From Candidatus Binatia bacterium (GTDB lineage: Bacteria; Vulcanimicrobiota; Vulcanimicrobiia; Vulcanimicrobiales; Vulcanimicrobiaceae): a stretch of DNA of 64,000 nt. The stretch spans positions 1 through 64,000 of the forward strand of contig DATKMJ010000033.1 of assembly GCA_035541935.1 (NCBI GenBank), given 5' to 3'. The translations under genes and the position numbers were made by a program. Below the pieces are notes generated by a model that saw only the letters and a list, made by a program, of their open reading frames with translations, was not told the origin of the DNA and made no database searches. Below, one piece after another: positions 25,650 through 33,273 of the stretch; positions within the stretch are counted from its first letter, which is position 1, and every line of letters starts with the position of its first letter.

Positions 25650-26054
25650 TTACTCGACGGGTGAAGCGGTGTTTCGCGTCGAGGCGCGGCGCAGGATCTC
25701 GGCAGCCGAGCTTCCGCCCTCTAATCGAAGCGCCTCAAAAAGGTCGAACGGACCGATCTCGCGCGTCCCGGCGCGCTCCTCCGCGAGCGCCACGATCCTT
25801 CGAAGCCGCGGCGTGATGAGAATGCCCTCCCAGAGCCGGTCGTCCCCGGTGCCGAGCCGCCGCCGCACTTCGGCGTGCACCTCCGGCACGTCTATGCCGT
25901 CGGCGTCGAGCGCGCGCAGCATCGCCGGATCGCGCTCTTCGAGCAGAGCAACCAGCAAGTGTTCCGCACCGACGTAGTAGTGGCTATGATTCCGGCACTC
26001 TTGCTCCGCTATGCGGAGCACGCGTCGCGCCGCGGGGTTGAAGTTCGAGAACAA
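25650..26054 (-). CDS. Clp N-terminal (ClpN) domain protein
   Basis: A 134-residue protein that consists only of a double Clp repeat. The first repeat, FSNFNPAARRVLRIAEQEC followed by HYYVGAEHLLVALLEE, lines up with the start of ClpC ('MFGRFTEKAQKVL...NYIGTEHILLGL'); the second is LWEGILITPRLRRIVALAEE then IGPFDLFEALRLEG. No AAA+ module follows, so it may act as a free adaptor or competitor for Clp substrates. The start is a TTG at 26054, the exact position of Met1 in ClpC; the earlier in-frame GTG at 26096 is inside the tRNA-Pro gene and is unlikely. Confidence 0.78.
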   Translation of the reverse strand: MFSNFNPAARRVLRIAEQECRNHSHYYVGAEHLLVALLEERDPAMLRALDADGIDVPEVHAEVRRRLGTGDDRLWEGILITPRLRRIVALAEERAGTREIGPFDLFEALRLEGGSSAAEILRRASTRNTASPVE

Positions 26055-26084
26055 TATCTTTCGGTCAGGACGGAAGGGAGAATA

Positions 26085-26158
<74 letters not shown>

Positions 26159-26220
26159 AGGAACTCCTGGGCTTTCGCAGGGCTCGGCCGCCCTCCTTCC
26201 TAAGGATTCGTTCGCCATTC

Positions 26221-26895
26221 ATGAGATATCTAATCGTAGGGTGCGGACGAGTCGGGTCGGCACTCGCGAAGCTCCTGGACTCCGACGGACATGAGGTCAT
26301 CGTCGTCGACGAAAACGCCGGCGCGTTCAAGCGTCTCGGCTCGCAATTCAAAGGGCACGAAGTCGTCGGCACCGGGATAGACTACGACGTTCTCAAGCGA
26401 GCGGGCGCGGCGAACGCCGACGGCTTCGTCGCCGTCACCAACGGCGACAACCGCAACATCATGGCCGCGCTGATCGCGCAGCGCATGTTCAAGATCAAAC
26501 GGATCGTCGCGCGCATCTACGATCCGCCGCGCGGACAGATGTATCGCGAGCTGGGCGTGCAGACGGTCTGCCCGACGACGGTCGGCGCGAAGATGATCCG
26601 CGACGTTCTCATCGGTGCGCCCTGGGAGTCGCAGACCTTCGACCTCGGCAAACTCACCTCGCTCAACGCGGTCGTCGGACCGGCCGACGCCGGCAAGCGC
26701 ATCGCGGACGTCGAAGAGGCCGGCCGGATCCGAATCGCCGCACTGCGGCGGAAGGACCGCGGCGTCGTCGTCGCGTCGAGCGATCTCGTGCTCGAAGAAG
26801 GCGACGAACTCAACGCCGTCGTCGCACCGGAAGCGATCAGCGACTTCGCGCGCCGCTTTCCCGACGTCTCGCCCCGTCCGAAGGTCTCGGCGTAG
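26221..26895 (+). CDS. trkA: TrkA/KtrA-type RCK potassium-gating protein (first copy)
   Basis: A 224-residue cytoplasmic protein: an RCK_N Rossmann domain (YLIVGCGRVGSALAKLLDSD with GxGxxG, then a DENAGAFKRL acidic end of beta-2, residues 1-130) followed by a small RCK_C domain (residues about 140-215). RCK subunits form rings that gate Trk/Ktr K+ channels in response to NAD(H), ATP or c-di-AMP. It is followed 2 bases later by a second copy, so the two are translated together and may form a hetero-ring. No TrkH/KtrB membrane subunit is in the window. Confidence 0.88.
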   Translation: MRYLIVGCGRVGSALAKLLDSDGHEVIVVDENAGAFKRLGSQFKGHEVVGTGIDYDVLKRAGAANADGFVAVTNGDNRNIMAALIAQRMFKIKRIVARIYDPPRGQMYRELGVQTVCPTTVGAKMIRDVLIGAPWESQTFDLGKLTSLNAVVGPADAGKRIADVEEAGRIRIAALRRKDRGVVVASSDLVLEEGDELNAVVAPEAISDFARRFPDVSPRPKVSA

Positions 26896-26897
26896 CG

Positions 26898-27578
26898 ATG
26901 TTCGTTCTCGTCGTCGGCGGCGGTAAGGTCGGCACCTATCTCACGCGCGCGCTGCTCGCGCAGGGCCACGAGGTCGTCGTCATCGAGAAGGACGAGCGCA
27001 AGGCGAAGATGCTCGAACGCTCGATCGATCGGAAGGCGACCGTGGTCGGCGACGGGTGCGACCCGCTCGTGCTCGAGGCCGCGGGGGTCAGTCGCGCCGA
27101 CGTCGTCGTCGCGGATACCGGCGACGACGAAGATAACCTCGTCGTCGTCCTGCTCTCGAAACGTAAGTCGAAGGCGCGCTGCATCGCCCGCGTCAACAAT
27201 CCCGCAAACAAGGCGATCTTCAACTCGCTCGACGTGGACGATCCCGTGATCGTCATCTCCTCGACGGAACTGATTCTCGACGTGCTCAACGAGCACGTCA
27301 ACGCCTCGAAGTATCGCTCGATGCTCGAAACGATGCACCTCTTCGGCAAGGGCGACATGCAGTTGGTCAAAGTGGCGGTGCCGGAGCGGTCGCCGGTCGA
27401 GGGCAAGCGGCTCGCCGAGATTGATTTCCCGCACAACTCCGTCGTCGTCGCCGTGGACCGCCCCGATCGCGATCTCGAGATCCCGACCGGCGACACGACG
27501 CTCCACGCCGGCGACGCGATGATCGTGATCGTAAAGAACGGCGCGGCGGAGCGAATCCGCGCGATCCTCGGCGCGTAG
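26898..27578 (+). CDS. trkA: TrkA/KtrA-type RCK potassium-gating protein (second copy)
   Basis: A 226-residue RCK protein: VLVVGGGKVGTYLTRALLAQ (GxGxxG), then VIEKDERKAKML, and VVGDGCDPLVLEAAGVSRAD, a standard TrkA_N domain, with an RCK_C domain from about residue 145 to the end. It differs clearly in sequence from the upstream copy, so this is an old duplication rather than a recent one, and the nucleotide-binding loop GGGKVG differs from the first copy's GCGRVG. It ends 6 bases before the convergent response-regulator stop codon. Its position beside kdp-type genes points to combined control of K+ uptake. Confidence 0.88.
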   Translation: MFVLVVGGGKVGTYLTRALLAQGHEVVVIEKDERKAKMLERSIDRKATVVGDGCDPLVLEAAGVSRADVVVADTGDDEDNLVVVLLSKRKSKARCIARVNNPANKAIFNSLDVDDPVIVISSTELILDVLNEHVNASKYRSMLETMHLFGKGDMQLVKVAVPERSPVEGKRLAEIDFPHNSVVVAVDRPDRDLEIPTGDTTLHAGDAMIVIVKNGAAERIRAILGA

Positions 27579-27584
27579 GTTTCT

Positions 27585-28214
27585 CTAGATATAGCCCCTG
27601 CGCAGCGCGACGACCGCGGCTTGCGTTCGATCGGCAGCCGATAATTTCTCCAGTATGTCGCGGATGTGCCCCTTCACCGTGCCGAGGCCGATGTGCAGCA
27701 TCTCTGCGATCTCCGCGTTCGCTCGCCCGTCGGAGATCAAGCGAAGGATCTCGGTCTCGCGCGGCGTGAGCGGCGATATCGCGGCATCGGCCGGCTTGGA
27801 ACCCGAGAACTTCGCTAGCACGACGTGCGCGATGCGCGGATCGAAGTACGCGCCGCCCTCGCTCGCAATGCGGACCGCCTCGACGATTCGCTCGGGCTCC
27901 GAGCTCTTCAGGCAGTACGCATCGGCGCCCGCCGCGAGCGCGGCGAGCACCTCGTCTTCGAAGTCGATCATCGTAACGATGACCACGCGGGTCGCCGGAA
28001 GCTCCGCGCGTACGCGCTTCGTCAGCGCCACGCCGTCGAGGACGGGAATGCCGATATCTATCACGGCCACGTCGGGGCGCTCGCGAGCGATCGTCTCCCA
28101 CCCGGCTCGGCCGTCCGCCGCCTCGGCGACGACGTCGAAGGCACCTTGCAAGGCGGTGCGCAGCCCCGCACGCGTCAGCGCGTGATCCTCGACGATCGCG
28201 ACGCGCTTCTTCAC
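27585..28214 (-). CDS. NarL/FixJ-type response regulator
   Basis: A 209-residue response regulator. The receiver domain has the acidic pair in VAIVEDHALTRAGLRTAL, the phospho-acceptor Asp in VAVIDIGIPVLDG, the Thr/Ser switch in VIVTMID and the Lys in AYCLKSS. A LuxR-type HTH follows (LTPRETEILRLISDGRANAE, then IAEMLHIGLGTVKGHI). The start is GTG at 28214, 4 bases after the kinase stop, so it forms a two-component pair with it. Kdp systems normally use an OmpR-type KdpE; a NarL-type partner is therefore unusual if it does control the nearby kdpFABC. Confidence 0.92.
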   Translation of the reverse strand: MKKRVAIVEDHALTRAGLRTALQGAFDVVAEAADGRAGWETIARERPDVAVIDIGIPVLDGVALTKRVRAELPATRVVIVTMIDFEDEVLAALAAGADAYCLKSSEPERIVEAVRIASEGGAYFDPRIAHVVLAKFSGSKPADAAISPLTPRETEILRLISDGRANAEIAEMLHIGLGTVKGHIRDILEKLSAADRTQAAVVALRRGYI

Positions 28215-28218
28215 GCCG

Positions 28219-29772
28219 TCACTCCGGCGCAGCCGGCAACGTCATCGTGAAGACGCTGCCCTGGGGTTCGCGCGGTCCATACGCGACGCTTCCGCCGTCT
28301 TTCTCCGCAATCCGCTTGACGATGTAGAGGCCCAGACCCGCGCCCGACCCGGAATGGCCGCCGCGAAAGCGTTGGAAGAGTCCGCTGCGGCGCTCCGATG
28401 CGACGCCGTACCCGTCGTCCTCGACGGCGACCGTCACCGCCGTACCGCGAGAATCGCCTCGAACGACGACGTGGCCGTCTCGCGGCGTCGCATCGAGCGC
28501 GTTCGCCACGAGGTTTGCGATGGCGCGGCGGAGTTCGTGCGGATCGCCGAGCGCCGGCAGTTGCCGGGCCGGCACGTCGGAGGTGAGTTCGATCCCCTTC
28601 ACGTCGGCGATCGGACGCAGTTCGGAGACGATGCGCCGAACCAGCTCGGCGCAATCCACGCGCTCGCGCAACGTCGATGCCTCGCCGGCCTCATAGCGGG
28701 CGACGAGCAGCAGCGTCTCGACGAGGCGGCGCTCGTCGTCGTTCGCCGCAAGCGCGGTCTCCAATATTTCGCGGTAACCGTCGGGCAGTTCGCCGTACGC
28801 GCCTGCCAAGGCTTGATTCATCGTAACGTGCGACGCGGCCAACGGCGTGCGCAGATCGTGCGCCAGCGCGTAGACGATGTCGCGGATGACGGAGTTGCGC
28901 CCGGCTAGCTCGTCCTTCTGTCGCGCGATTTCTTCGTTGCGCTCTCCCAGTTGCGTGAAGAGCTGCGCCTGTTCCAACGCCATTGCCGCCTGCTGGGCGA
29001 AGGCTCGCATCGTCGCGATGGCGTCGGAGACGAACGTCTCGCCGGCGTCCACCGACGCGATGAGCACGTGCTCCGCAGCGCCGGTTCCGGCAATCGGCGT
29101 GACGATCGCCGCGCTCGCGCCGAGCACGTCGAGGGTCGCGCGGCCGAGCATATCGTCGGCCGTCACCTCGAACACGTCGTCTGCCTGGCCCGCGCGGGCG
29201 ACGAGCGACGCGATTTCGACCGAGAGTGCGCGGCGTTCGACGGTAATGTCGGCGTCGCCGCGCGCGTACGAGAGCACGAGCGACGGGCCGAAGAGCGACT
29301 CGCGGACGACGAGCGCGGCACGGGAGGCGCGCAACAGTTCGACCGACTCACGCGTGACCGCCCGCCGCACGAGCTCGACGTTGAGCGTCTCGCGCACGCG
29401 CCCGGTCGCCTCGCGCAGCGCCTTCTCGATCTCGATCTGTCGCATTCGCCCGGCCGAGACGCCGGCTTCCCGGGCGTACTCTTGCGCCCGCATGCTCAAA
29501 TAGCCGACGAGAACGAAAGATGCTGCCAAAAGCAGCCGGTCGCCGACGGCGATGCCGTTCCACTGATGCCCGGCTTGGATTCCGTTCACGTATCCGGCGA
29601 CGGCGTTCGCGATTTCGGCAACGATGACGAGGTTGGTCGTCAGCCTCCCTCGCAGCGTCAGGCTGCTGAGCGCGATCGGCCCGTTAAAGAGGATCGCCAC
29701 GATGAAGAGTTGCGGCGTCAGCAGATCGACGATACACGCGATGACGAGCAAGCCGTAACAGAGCCAGGCCAT
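28219..29772 (-). CDS. membrane histidine kinase with GAF-like domain, KdpD-like transmitter
   Basis: A 517-residue sensor kinase. The N-terminus has about four hydrophobic helices (residues 3-110), as in the DUF4118 membrane part of KdpD, then a coiled-coil linker and a GAF-like domain (about residues 140-270). The dimerisation and phospho-acceptor motif is IVYALAHDLRTPLAAS; the ATPase has the N box NLVANALDATP, DDGYGVA and the G box GAGLGLYIVKRI. It lacks any KdpD nucleotide-binding sensor domain; that domain occurs in duplicate in the divergent gene starting 60 bases away. The two genes together thus contain the parts of a KdpD, on separate polypeptides. I chose the ATG at 29772. Confidence 0.85.
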   Translation of the reverse strand: MAWLCYGLLVIACIVDLLTPQLFIVAILFNGPIALSSLTLRGRLTTNLVIVAEIANAVAGYVNGIQAGHQWNGIAVGDRLLLAASFVLVGYLSMRAQEYAREAGVSAGRMRQIEIEKALREATGRVRETLNVELVRRAVTRESVELLRASRAALVVRESLFGPSLVLSYARGDADITVERRALSVEIASLVARAGQADDVFEVTADDMLGRATLDVLGASAAIVTPIAGTGAAEHVLIASVDAGETFVSDAIATMRAFAQQAAMALEQAQLFTQLGERNEEIARQKDELAGRNSVIRDIVYALAHDLRTPLAASHVTMNQALAGAYGELPDGYREILETALAANDDERRLVETLLLVARYEAGEASTLRERVDCAELVRRIVSELRPIADVKGIELTSDVPARQLPALGDPHELRRAIANLVANALDATPRDGHVVVRGDSRGTAVTVAVEDDGYGVASERRSGLFQRFRGGHSGSGAGLGLYIVKRIAEKDGGSVAYGPREPQGSVFTMTLPAAPE

Positions 29773-29832
29773 CGCGCCGGACTTCGGGCCGAGCCGCGGG
29801 GGCGCCTTGCCTGCCGCGGAGAACGCTGCGGA

Positions 29833-31938
29833 GTGGATCGCACCGCAAAGGCGGAGGAACTGCTGCGCGAACTCGGGGGACGCGCTCGTCTCGTCGTTTA
29901 TGTTGCGAGCGCTCCGGGATCGGGCAAGACGCGCCGCCTGCTCGAGGACGCGCGACGGCTCGCCGCCGACGGTAAACGCATCGCGATCGGCTGGGTCGAG
30001 ACGAAAGGCCGCCCCGACCTCGAGCGTATGGCCGCCGGACTGCCCCGAATTCCGCCGCGCACCGTGAGCATCGGCGAGCGCACCTTCGAAGATTTCGACT
30101 ACGAGGCCGCGCTGCGCGAGAAGCCCGACGTCGTCGTTCTCGACGAACTCGCGCACGATAACCTCGGCGACGCCACGCACGCCAAGCGCTGGCAGGACGC
30201 GCTCGCCTTGAAAGAACACGGCATCGGCGTCATCGGCGCTTTCAACATTCAACACCTCGAGAACGTAGCGCCGACCGCCGAGGCGCTCATCGGTTACCCC
30301 GTGCGCGAGATCATCCCGCTCTCGTTTCTGCAGGCGGCCGACGAGGTCGTCGCGCTTGACGTATCGCCGCAGCTCCTGCAGAATCGCGTTCGCGCCGGCA
30401 AGATCGTCAACGAGCAGGACGTCGAGCGCGCGCTCAACGGCGTCTTCAAGGAACAGACGCTCTACATGCTGCGCGAGTTGCTGCTGCGAACCGTCGACAG
30501 CCTCGCGCTTCCAGCCGTAAAGGCGGCGCGCACGTCGATCGCGGCGGCGTTCGTCTACCCGAACATGGACGACGTGCACTATCTCAAGCGCGTCGCCGCG
30601 ATCGCCGGCGCCCTCGATCTCGGCCTCGAGGTCGTGCCGGTGCGCGGCGTCGATCGCGTCTCCTTGGAACGCGTCACGCGTGAGATCGGTGCGGAGATGC
30701 TGCACGAGTCGCCCGATCCCGCGAGCATGCCCGGCGACGCGCTGCGAGCCTCGCTCGTCGCTCTGCCGAACGGCCGCATCGCCGCCAAGCTCGCGAACGC
30801 GCCGCTTCCCTACGATCTCTTCATCGCAGGGGCGGGCCAGACGTACCTCGGCGAAAACCCCGCGCGCTCCCCGTACTCGCACACCGCGGGCGACCGGCTG
30901 CGCGTCGGCTACGGCAAGTTAACGGTCTACGTCGGCGCAGCGGCGGGAGCGGGGAAGACCTACGCGATGCTCGACCGCGCCCACCAACTCAAGGCGGAGG
31001 GCGTCGACGTCGTCGTCGGCTTCGTCGAGACGCACGGGCGCAAGGAGACGGCCGCGCTGCTCGACGGCCTCGAGATCGTGCCCGAGAAACGAGCGAGCGA
31101 AAACGGGATCGTCTATCGGGAGTTCGACCGCGACGCACTCATCGCGCGGCGGCCGCAGGTCGCCCTCATCGACGAGCTGGCGCACACGAACGCTCCGGGC
31201 TCGATCGCCCCGAAGCGTTTTTACGACGTTCTCGCGGTCCTTCGCGCCGGAATCGACGTCATCACGACGCTGAACGTTCAGCATCTGGAGGGATTGGGCG
31301 ATACGATTCTGCGCCTCACCGGGACGGTCGTGCGCGAGACGCTGCCCGACGGAATTCTCGCCCTCGCGGACGAGGTGATCCTGATCGACGTGACGCCGGA
31401 GACGCTACGGCAGCGCTTGCGCGAGGGAAAGATCTATCCCCCGGATCGCTGCGAGGCGGCGCTGGCCAACTTCTTCCGGACCGAGAATCTCTTCGCGCTC
31501 CGCGAGCTCGCCCTGCGCGAGGCGGTTCGCGCGCGCCGCCGCGAGCGCGTAGCGTCGCCGTTCGAGCGCCTCCTGCTCTCGGTCGGATCCCGCGAGATCG
31601 ACGTGCCGATGATCGCGCGCGCCAGCCGCGTCGCGGCCCGGCTCGCGATCGATTTCGCGATCGCCCACGTCGCTGCGCCCGGCTCGAAGAAGAATCCGGC
31701 GGTCGTCGAAGCGATGCGTGCGGAGGCGCGCAAGAGCAACGCCGAATGGATCGACGAGGTCGCCGACGACGTGCCCAAGCGTCTGATCGAGATCGCAAGA
31801 GCGCGCCCAGAGACGACCATCGCGCTTGCGGGAACGCAACGCGCTCCTCGTTTCCTGCAGCGCCCTTCGTTTTCGCGCCGCCTGCTCGACGCCGGCGCAC
31901 GCGAACTACTCGTTCTGCTTCGCGCAGTCTCACCCTAA
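29833..31938 (+). CDS. tandem KdpD sensor-domain protein without kinase
   Basis: A 701-residue soluble protein made of two complete KdpD N-terminal units. Unit 1: Walker A ASAPGSGKT at residues 25-33, then ETKGRPDLERM, VVLDELAHDN, FNIQHLENV and a USP-like domain to about residue 350. Unit 2: Walker A GAAAGAGKT at about 368-376, ETHGRKET, LIDELAHTNAPGS, LNVQHLEGL, and a second USP-like domain to the C-terminus. No membrane segment, histidine box or ATPase follows. In classical KdpD this cytoplasmic part senses K+, ATP and c-di-AMP and is fused to a kinase; here the likely kinase is encoded divergently. The start is GTG at 29833. The TAA stop falls in a degenerate copy of the repeat arrayed downstream. 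Confidence 0.88.
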   Translation: MDRTAKAEELLRELGGRARLVVYVASAPGSGKTRRLLEDARRLAADGKRIAIGWVETKGRPDLERMAAGLPRIPPRTVSIGERTFEDFDYEAALREKPDVVVLDELAHDNLGDATHAKRWQDALALKEHGIGVIGAFNIQHLENVAPTAEALIGYPVREIIPLSFLQAADEVVALDVSPQLLQNRVRAGKIVNEQDVERALNGVFKEQTLYMLRELLLRTVDSLALPAVKAARTSIAAAFVYPNMDDVHYLKRVAAIAGALDLGLEVVPVRGVDRVSLERVTREIGAEMLHESPDPASMPGDALRASLVALPNGRIAAKLANAPLPYDLFIAGAGQTYLGENPARSPYSHTAGDRLRVGYGKLTVYVGAAAGAGKTYAMLDRAHQLKAEGVDVVVGFVETHGRKETAALLDGLEIVPEKRASENGIVYREFDRDALIARRPQVALIDELAHTNAPGSIAPKRFYDVLAVLRAGIDVITTLNVQHLEGLGDTILRLTGTVVRETLPDGILALADEVILIDVTPETLRQRLREGKIYPPDRCEAALANFFRTENLFALRELALREAVRARRRERVASPFERLLLSVGSREIDVPMIARASRVAARLAIDFAIAHVAAPGSKKNPAVVEAMRAEARKSNAEWIDEVADDVPKRLIEIARARPETTIALAGTQRAPRFLQRPSFSRRLLDAGARELLVLLRAVSP

Positions 31939-32157
31939 GCCGTCCGTGTCACCCCGCCTTGTCACCCCGGCCTGTCACCCTGAGCGGAGTCGAAGGGCGA
32001 AGGGCGATATCACCCCGACTTGTCACCCTGAGCGAAGTCGAAGGGCGAAGTGCGATATCACCCCGACTTGTCACCCTGAGCGAAGTCGAAGGGCTGAGCC
32101 AAGTCGAAGGGCGACGTCACCCCGACTTGTCACCCTGAGCGAAGTCGAAGGGCGAAG
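31930..32157. repeat. direct array of dispersed repeat, left of the GIY-YIG gene
   Basis: Four good copies of CCTGAGCGAAGTCGAAGGGC preceded by TGTCAC begin at 31973, 32021, 32069 and 32128 (spacing 48, 48 and 59). The spacer GCGATATCACCCCGACT recurs between copies. Degenerate copies (TCACCCTAAGC, TGTCACCCCGC, TGTCACCCCGG) lie at 31930-31972; the first contains the stop codon of the KdpD-like gene. The core is an imperfect dyad (CCCT...AGGG). The whole array is in inverse orientation to that at 32510-32694. Confidence 0.9.
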
Positions 32158-32194
32158 GCTAGTTGTTCGAGCGGCTACGCGCAGACGCACGAAT

Positions 32195-32497
32195 ATGAAG
32201 ACGTACTATGTCTACATGCTCCGCTGCGCGGATGGTTCGTTTTACGTGGGCGTTACTAACAATCTCGAGCTCCGATTCGGCCAGCACCAGCTCGGATTGG
32301 ATCCAAAGTGTTACACGTTTCGGCGGCGCCCGGTGCAGTTAGCCCATTCGTCGGATTTTCGCAACATCGACGACGCGATCGCGTGGGAAAAGCAGCTTAA
32401 AGGTTGGTCGCGCGCGAAGAAGGCCGCCCTTGCGGAAAACGATTGGCCGAAGATTCACGAACTCGCCGCTTGCTTAAACGAGACTGCCGCGAAGTGA
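32195..32497 (+). CDS. small GIY-YIG nuclease
   Basis: A 100-residue single-domain GIY-YIG endonuclease: YYVYMLRCADGSFYVGVTNN gives the Y-V-Y...Y-V-G core with catalytic tyrosines, followed by RFGQHQ (catalytic Arg and His), and AIAWEKQLKGWSRAKKAAL with the metal-binding Glu. Stand-alone proteins of this size (UPF0213/YhbQ-like) have unclear roles, from DNA repair to mobility. It sits between two inverted arrays of a dispersed repeat, in the gap between the KdpD-like gene and kdpC, so it may be part of a mobile or repeat-spreading element (inference). The ATG at 32195 is followed immediately by conserved sequence. Confidence 0.88.
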   Translation: MKTYYVYMLRCADGSFYVGVTNNLELRFGQHQLGLDPKCYTFRRRPVQLAHSSDFRNIDDAIAWEKQLKGWSRAKKAALAENDWPKIHELAACLNETAAK

Positions 32498-32509
32498 GAC
32501 GCCCTTTTG

Positions 32510-32694
32510 CCCTTCGCCCTTCGCCCTTCGACTTCGCTCAGGGTGACAACTGAAAGTGACAACTGAGAGTGACTACGCCGATGCCCTTTGCCCTTCGCCC
32601 TTCGACTTCGCTCAGGGTGACAAGTCGGGGTGATATCGCCCCTTCGCCCTTCGACTTCGCTCAGGGTGACAGCTGAAAGTAAGCTCAGGGTGAC
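32510..32694. repeat. inverted array of the dispersed repeat, right of the GIY-YIG gene
   Basis: Three copies of GCCCTTCGACTTCGCTCAGG, each followed by GTGACA, start at 32523, 32597 and 32646, plus a partial copy GCTCAGGGTGAC at 32683-32694. These are reverse complements of the left array, including the spacer GTCGGGGTGATATCGCC. The partial last copy contains the TGA stop codon of kdpC (read on the minus strand as TCACCCTGAGC). Confidence 0.9.
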
Positions 32695-33263
32695 GCTGTG
32701 GGGGAGTCGAGGGCGAGGTTGAGCTCCAGCACGTTGACGCGCGGCTCGCCGAAGAGGCCGAACGTTCGTCCCTGCACGTGGCGCGCGACGAGCGCGTCGA
32801 CGTCGGCAAGCGCGATGCGTCGAGCCTTCGCGACGCGAGGCGCCTCCCAGTAGGCCGCCTCCGGAGTAATGTCCGGATCAATTCCGCTGGCGCTCGAGGT
32901 CACGAGGTCGATCGGCGGCGGCCCGTTCGCATCGGGATTCTCGCGCTCGAGTTGCGCGATCGTAGCCTTCGTCGCGTCGATGAGTTTCTTCGAGGTCGGG
33001 CCGAGGTTCGTTGCACCCGTTGACGTCGGATCGTATCCCTTGCCGGCGGCCGACGGCCGCCCGTGGAAGTACTGCGGCTTCGTCCACAACTGGCCGACGA
33101 TCCACGATCCGACCACCCTGCCGTCTGCGGTCGCGAGCGAACCGTTGGCCTGCCGCGGGAAGATCACTTGCGCGAGGCCCGTCATCGCGAGCGGATAGAT
33201 CAGTCCCAGCAGGACGATCGAGACGACGGTAACTCGCAGGGCCGTGCCCATATTCTTGATCAT
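32685..33263 (-). CDS. kdpC: K+-transporting ATPase subunit C
   Basis: A 192-residue KdpC with one N-terminal membrane helix (VTVVSIVLLGLIYPLAMTGL) and the conserved periplasmic part: GSWIVGQLWTKPQYFHGRPS, DLVTSSASGIDPDITPEAAY and VDALVARHVQGRTFGLFGEP. KdpC is a chaperone-like subunit that increases the affinity of KdpB for ATP. It follows kdpB by 10 bases. Its last codons and stop are made by a dispersed repeat (ending ...SP then TGA), so the natural C-terminus may have been replaced or extended slightly by repeat insertion. Confidence 0.95.
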   Translation of the reverse strand: MIKNMGTALRVTVVSIVLLGLIYPLAMTGLAQVIFPRQANGSLATADGRVVGSWIVGQLWTKPQYFHGRPSAAGKGYDPTSTGATNLGPTSKKLIDATKATIAQLERENPDANGPPPIDLVTSSASGIDPDITPEAAYWEAPRVAKARRIALADVDALVARHVQGRTFGLFGEPRVNVLELNLALDSPTASP

Positions 33264-33273
33264 CGTCCGATCC

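Noticed and set aside
28951-29832. Open frame leading into the tandem-KdpD gene
   Set aside because: It is antisense to the histidine kinase; no domain is seen and the KdpD unit begins right after the GTG at 29833.
31930-32694. CRISPR array
   Set aside because: The repeats form two inverted arrays of few copies with conserved spacers; CRISPR arrays have direct repeats with unique spacers, and no cas gene is present.
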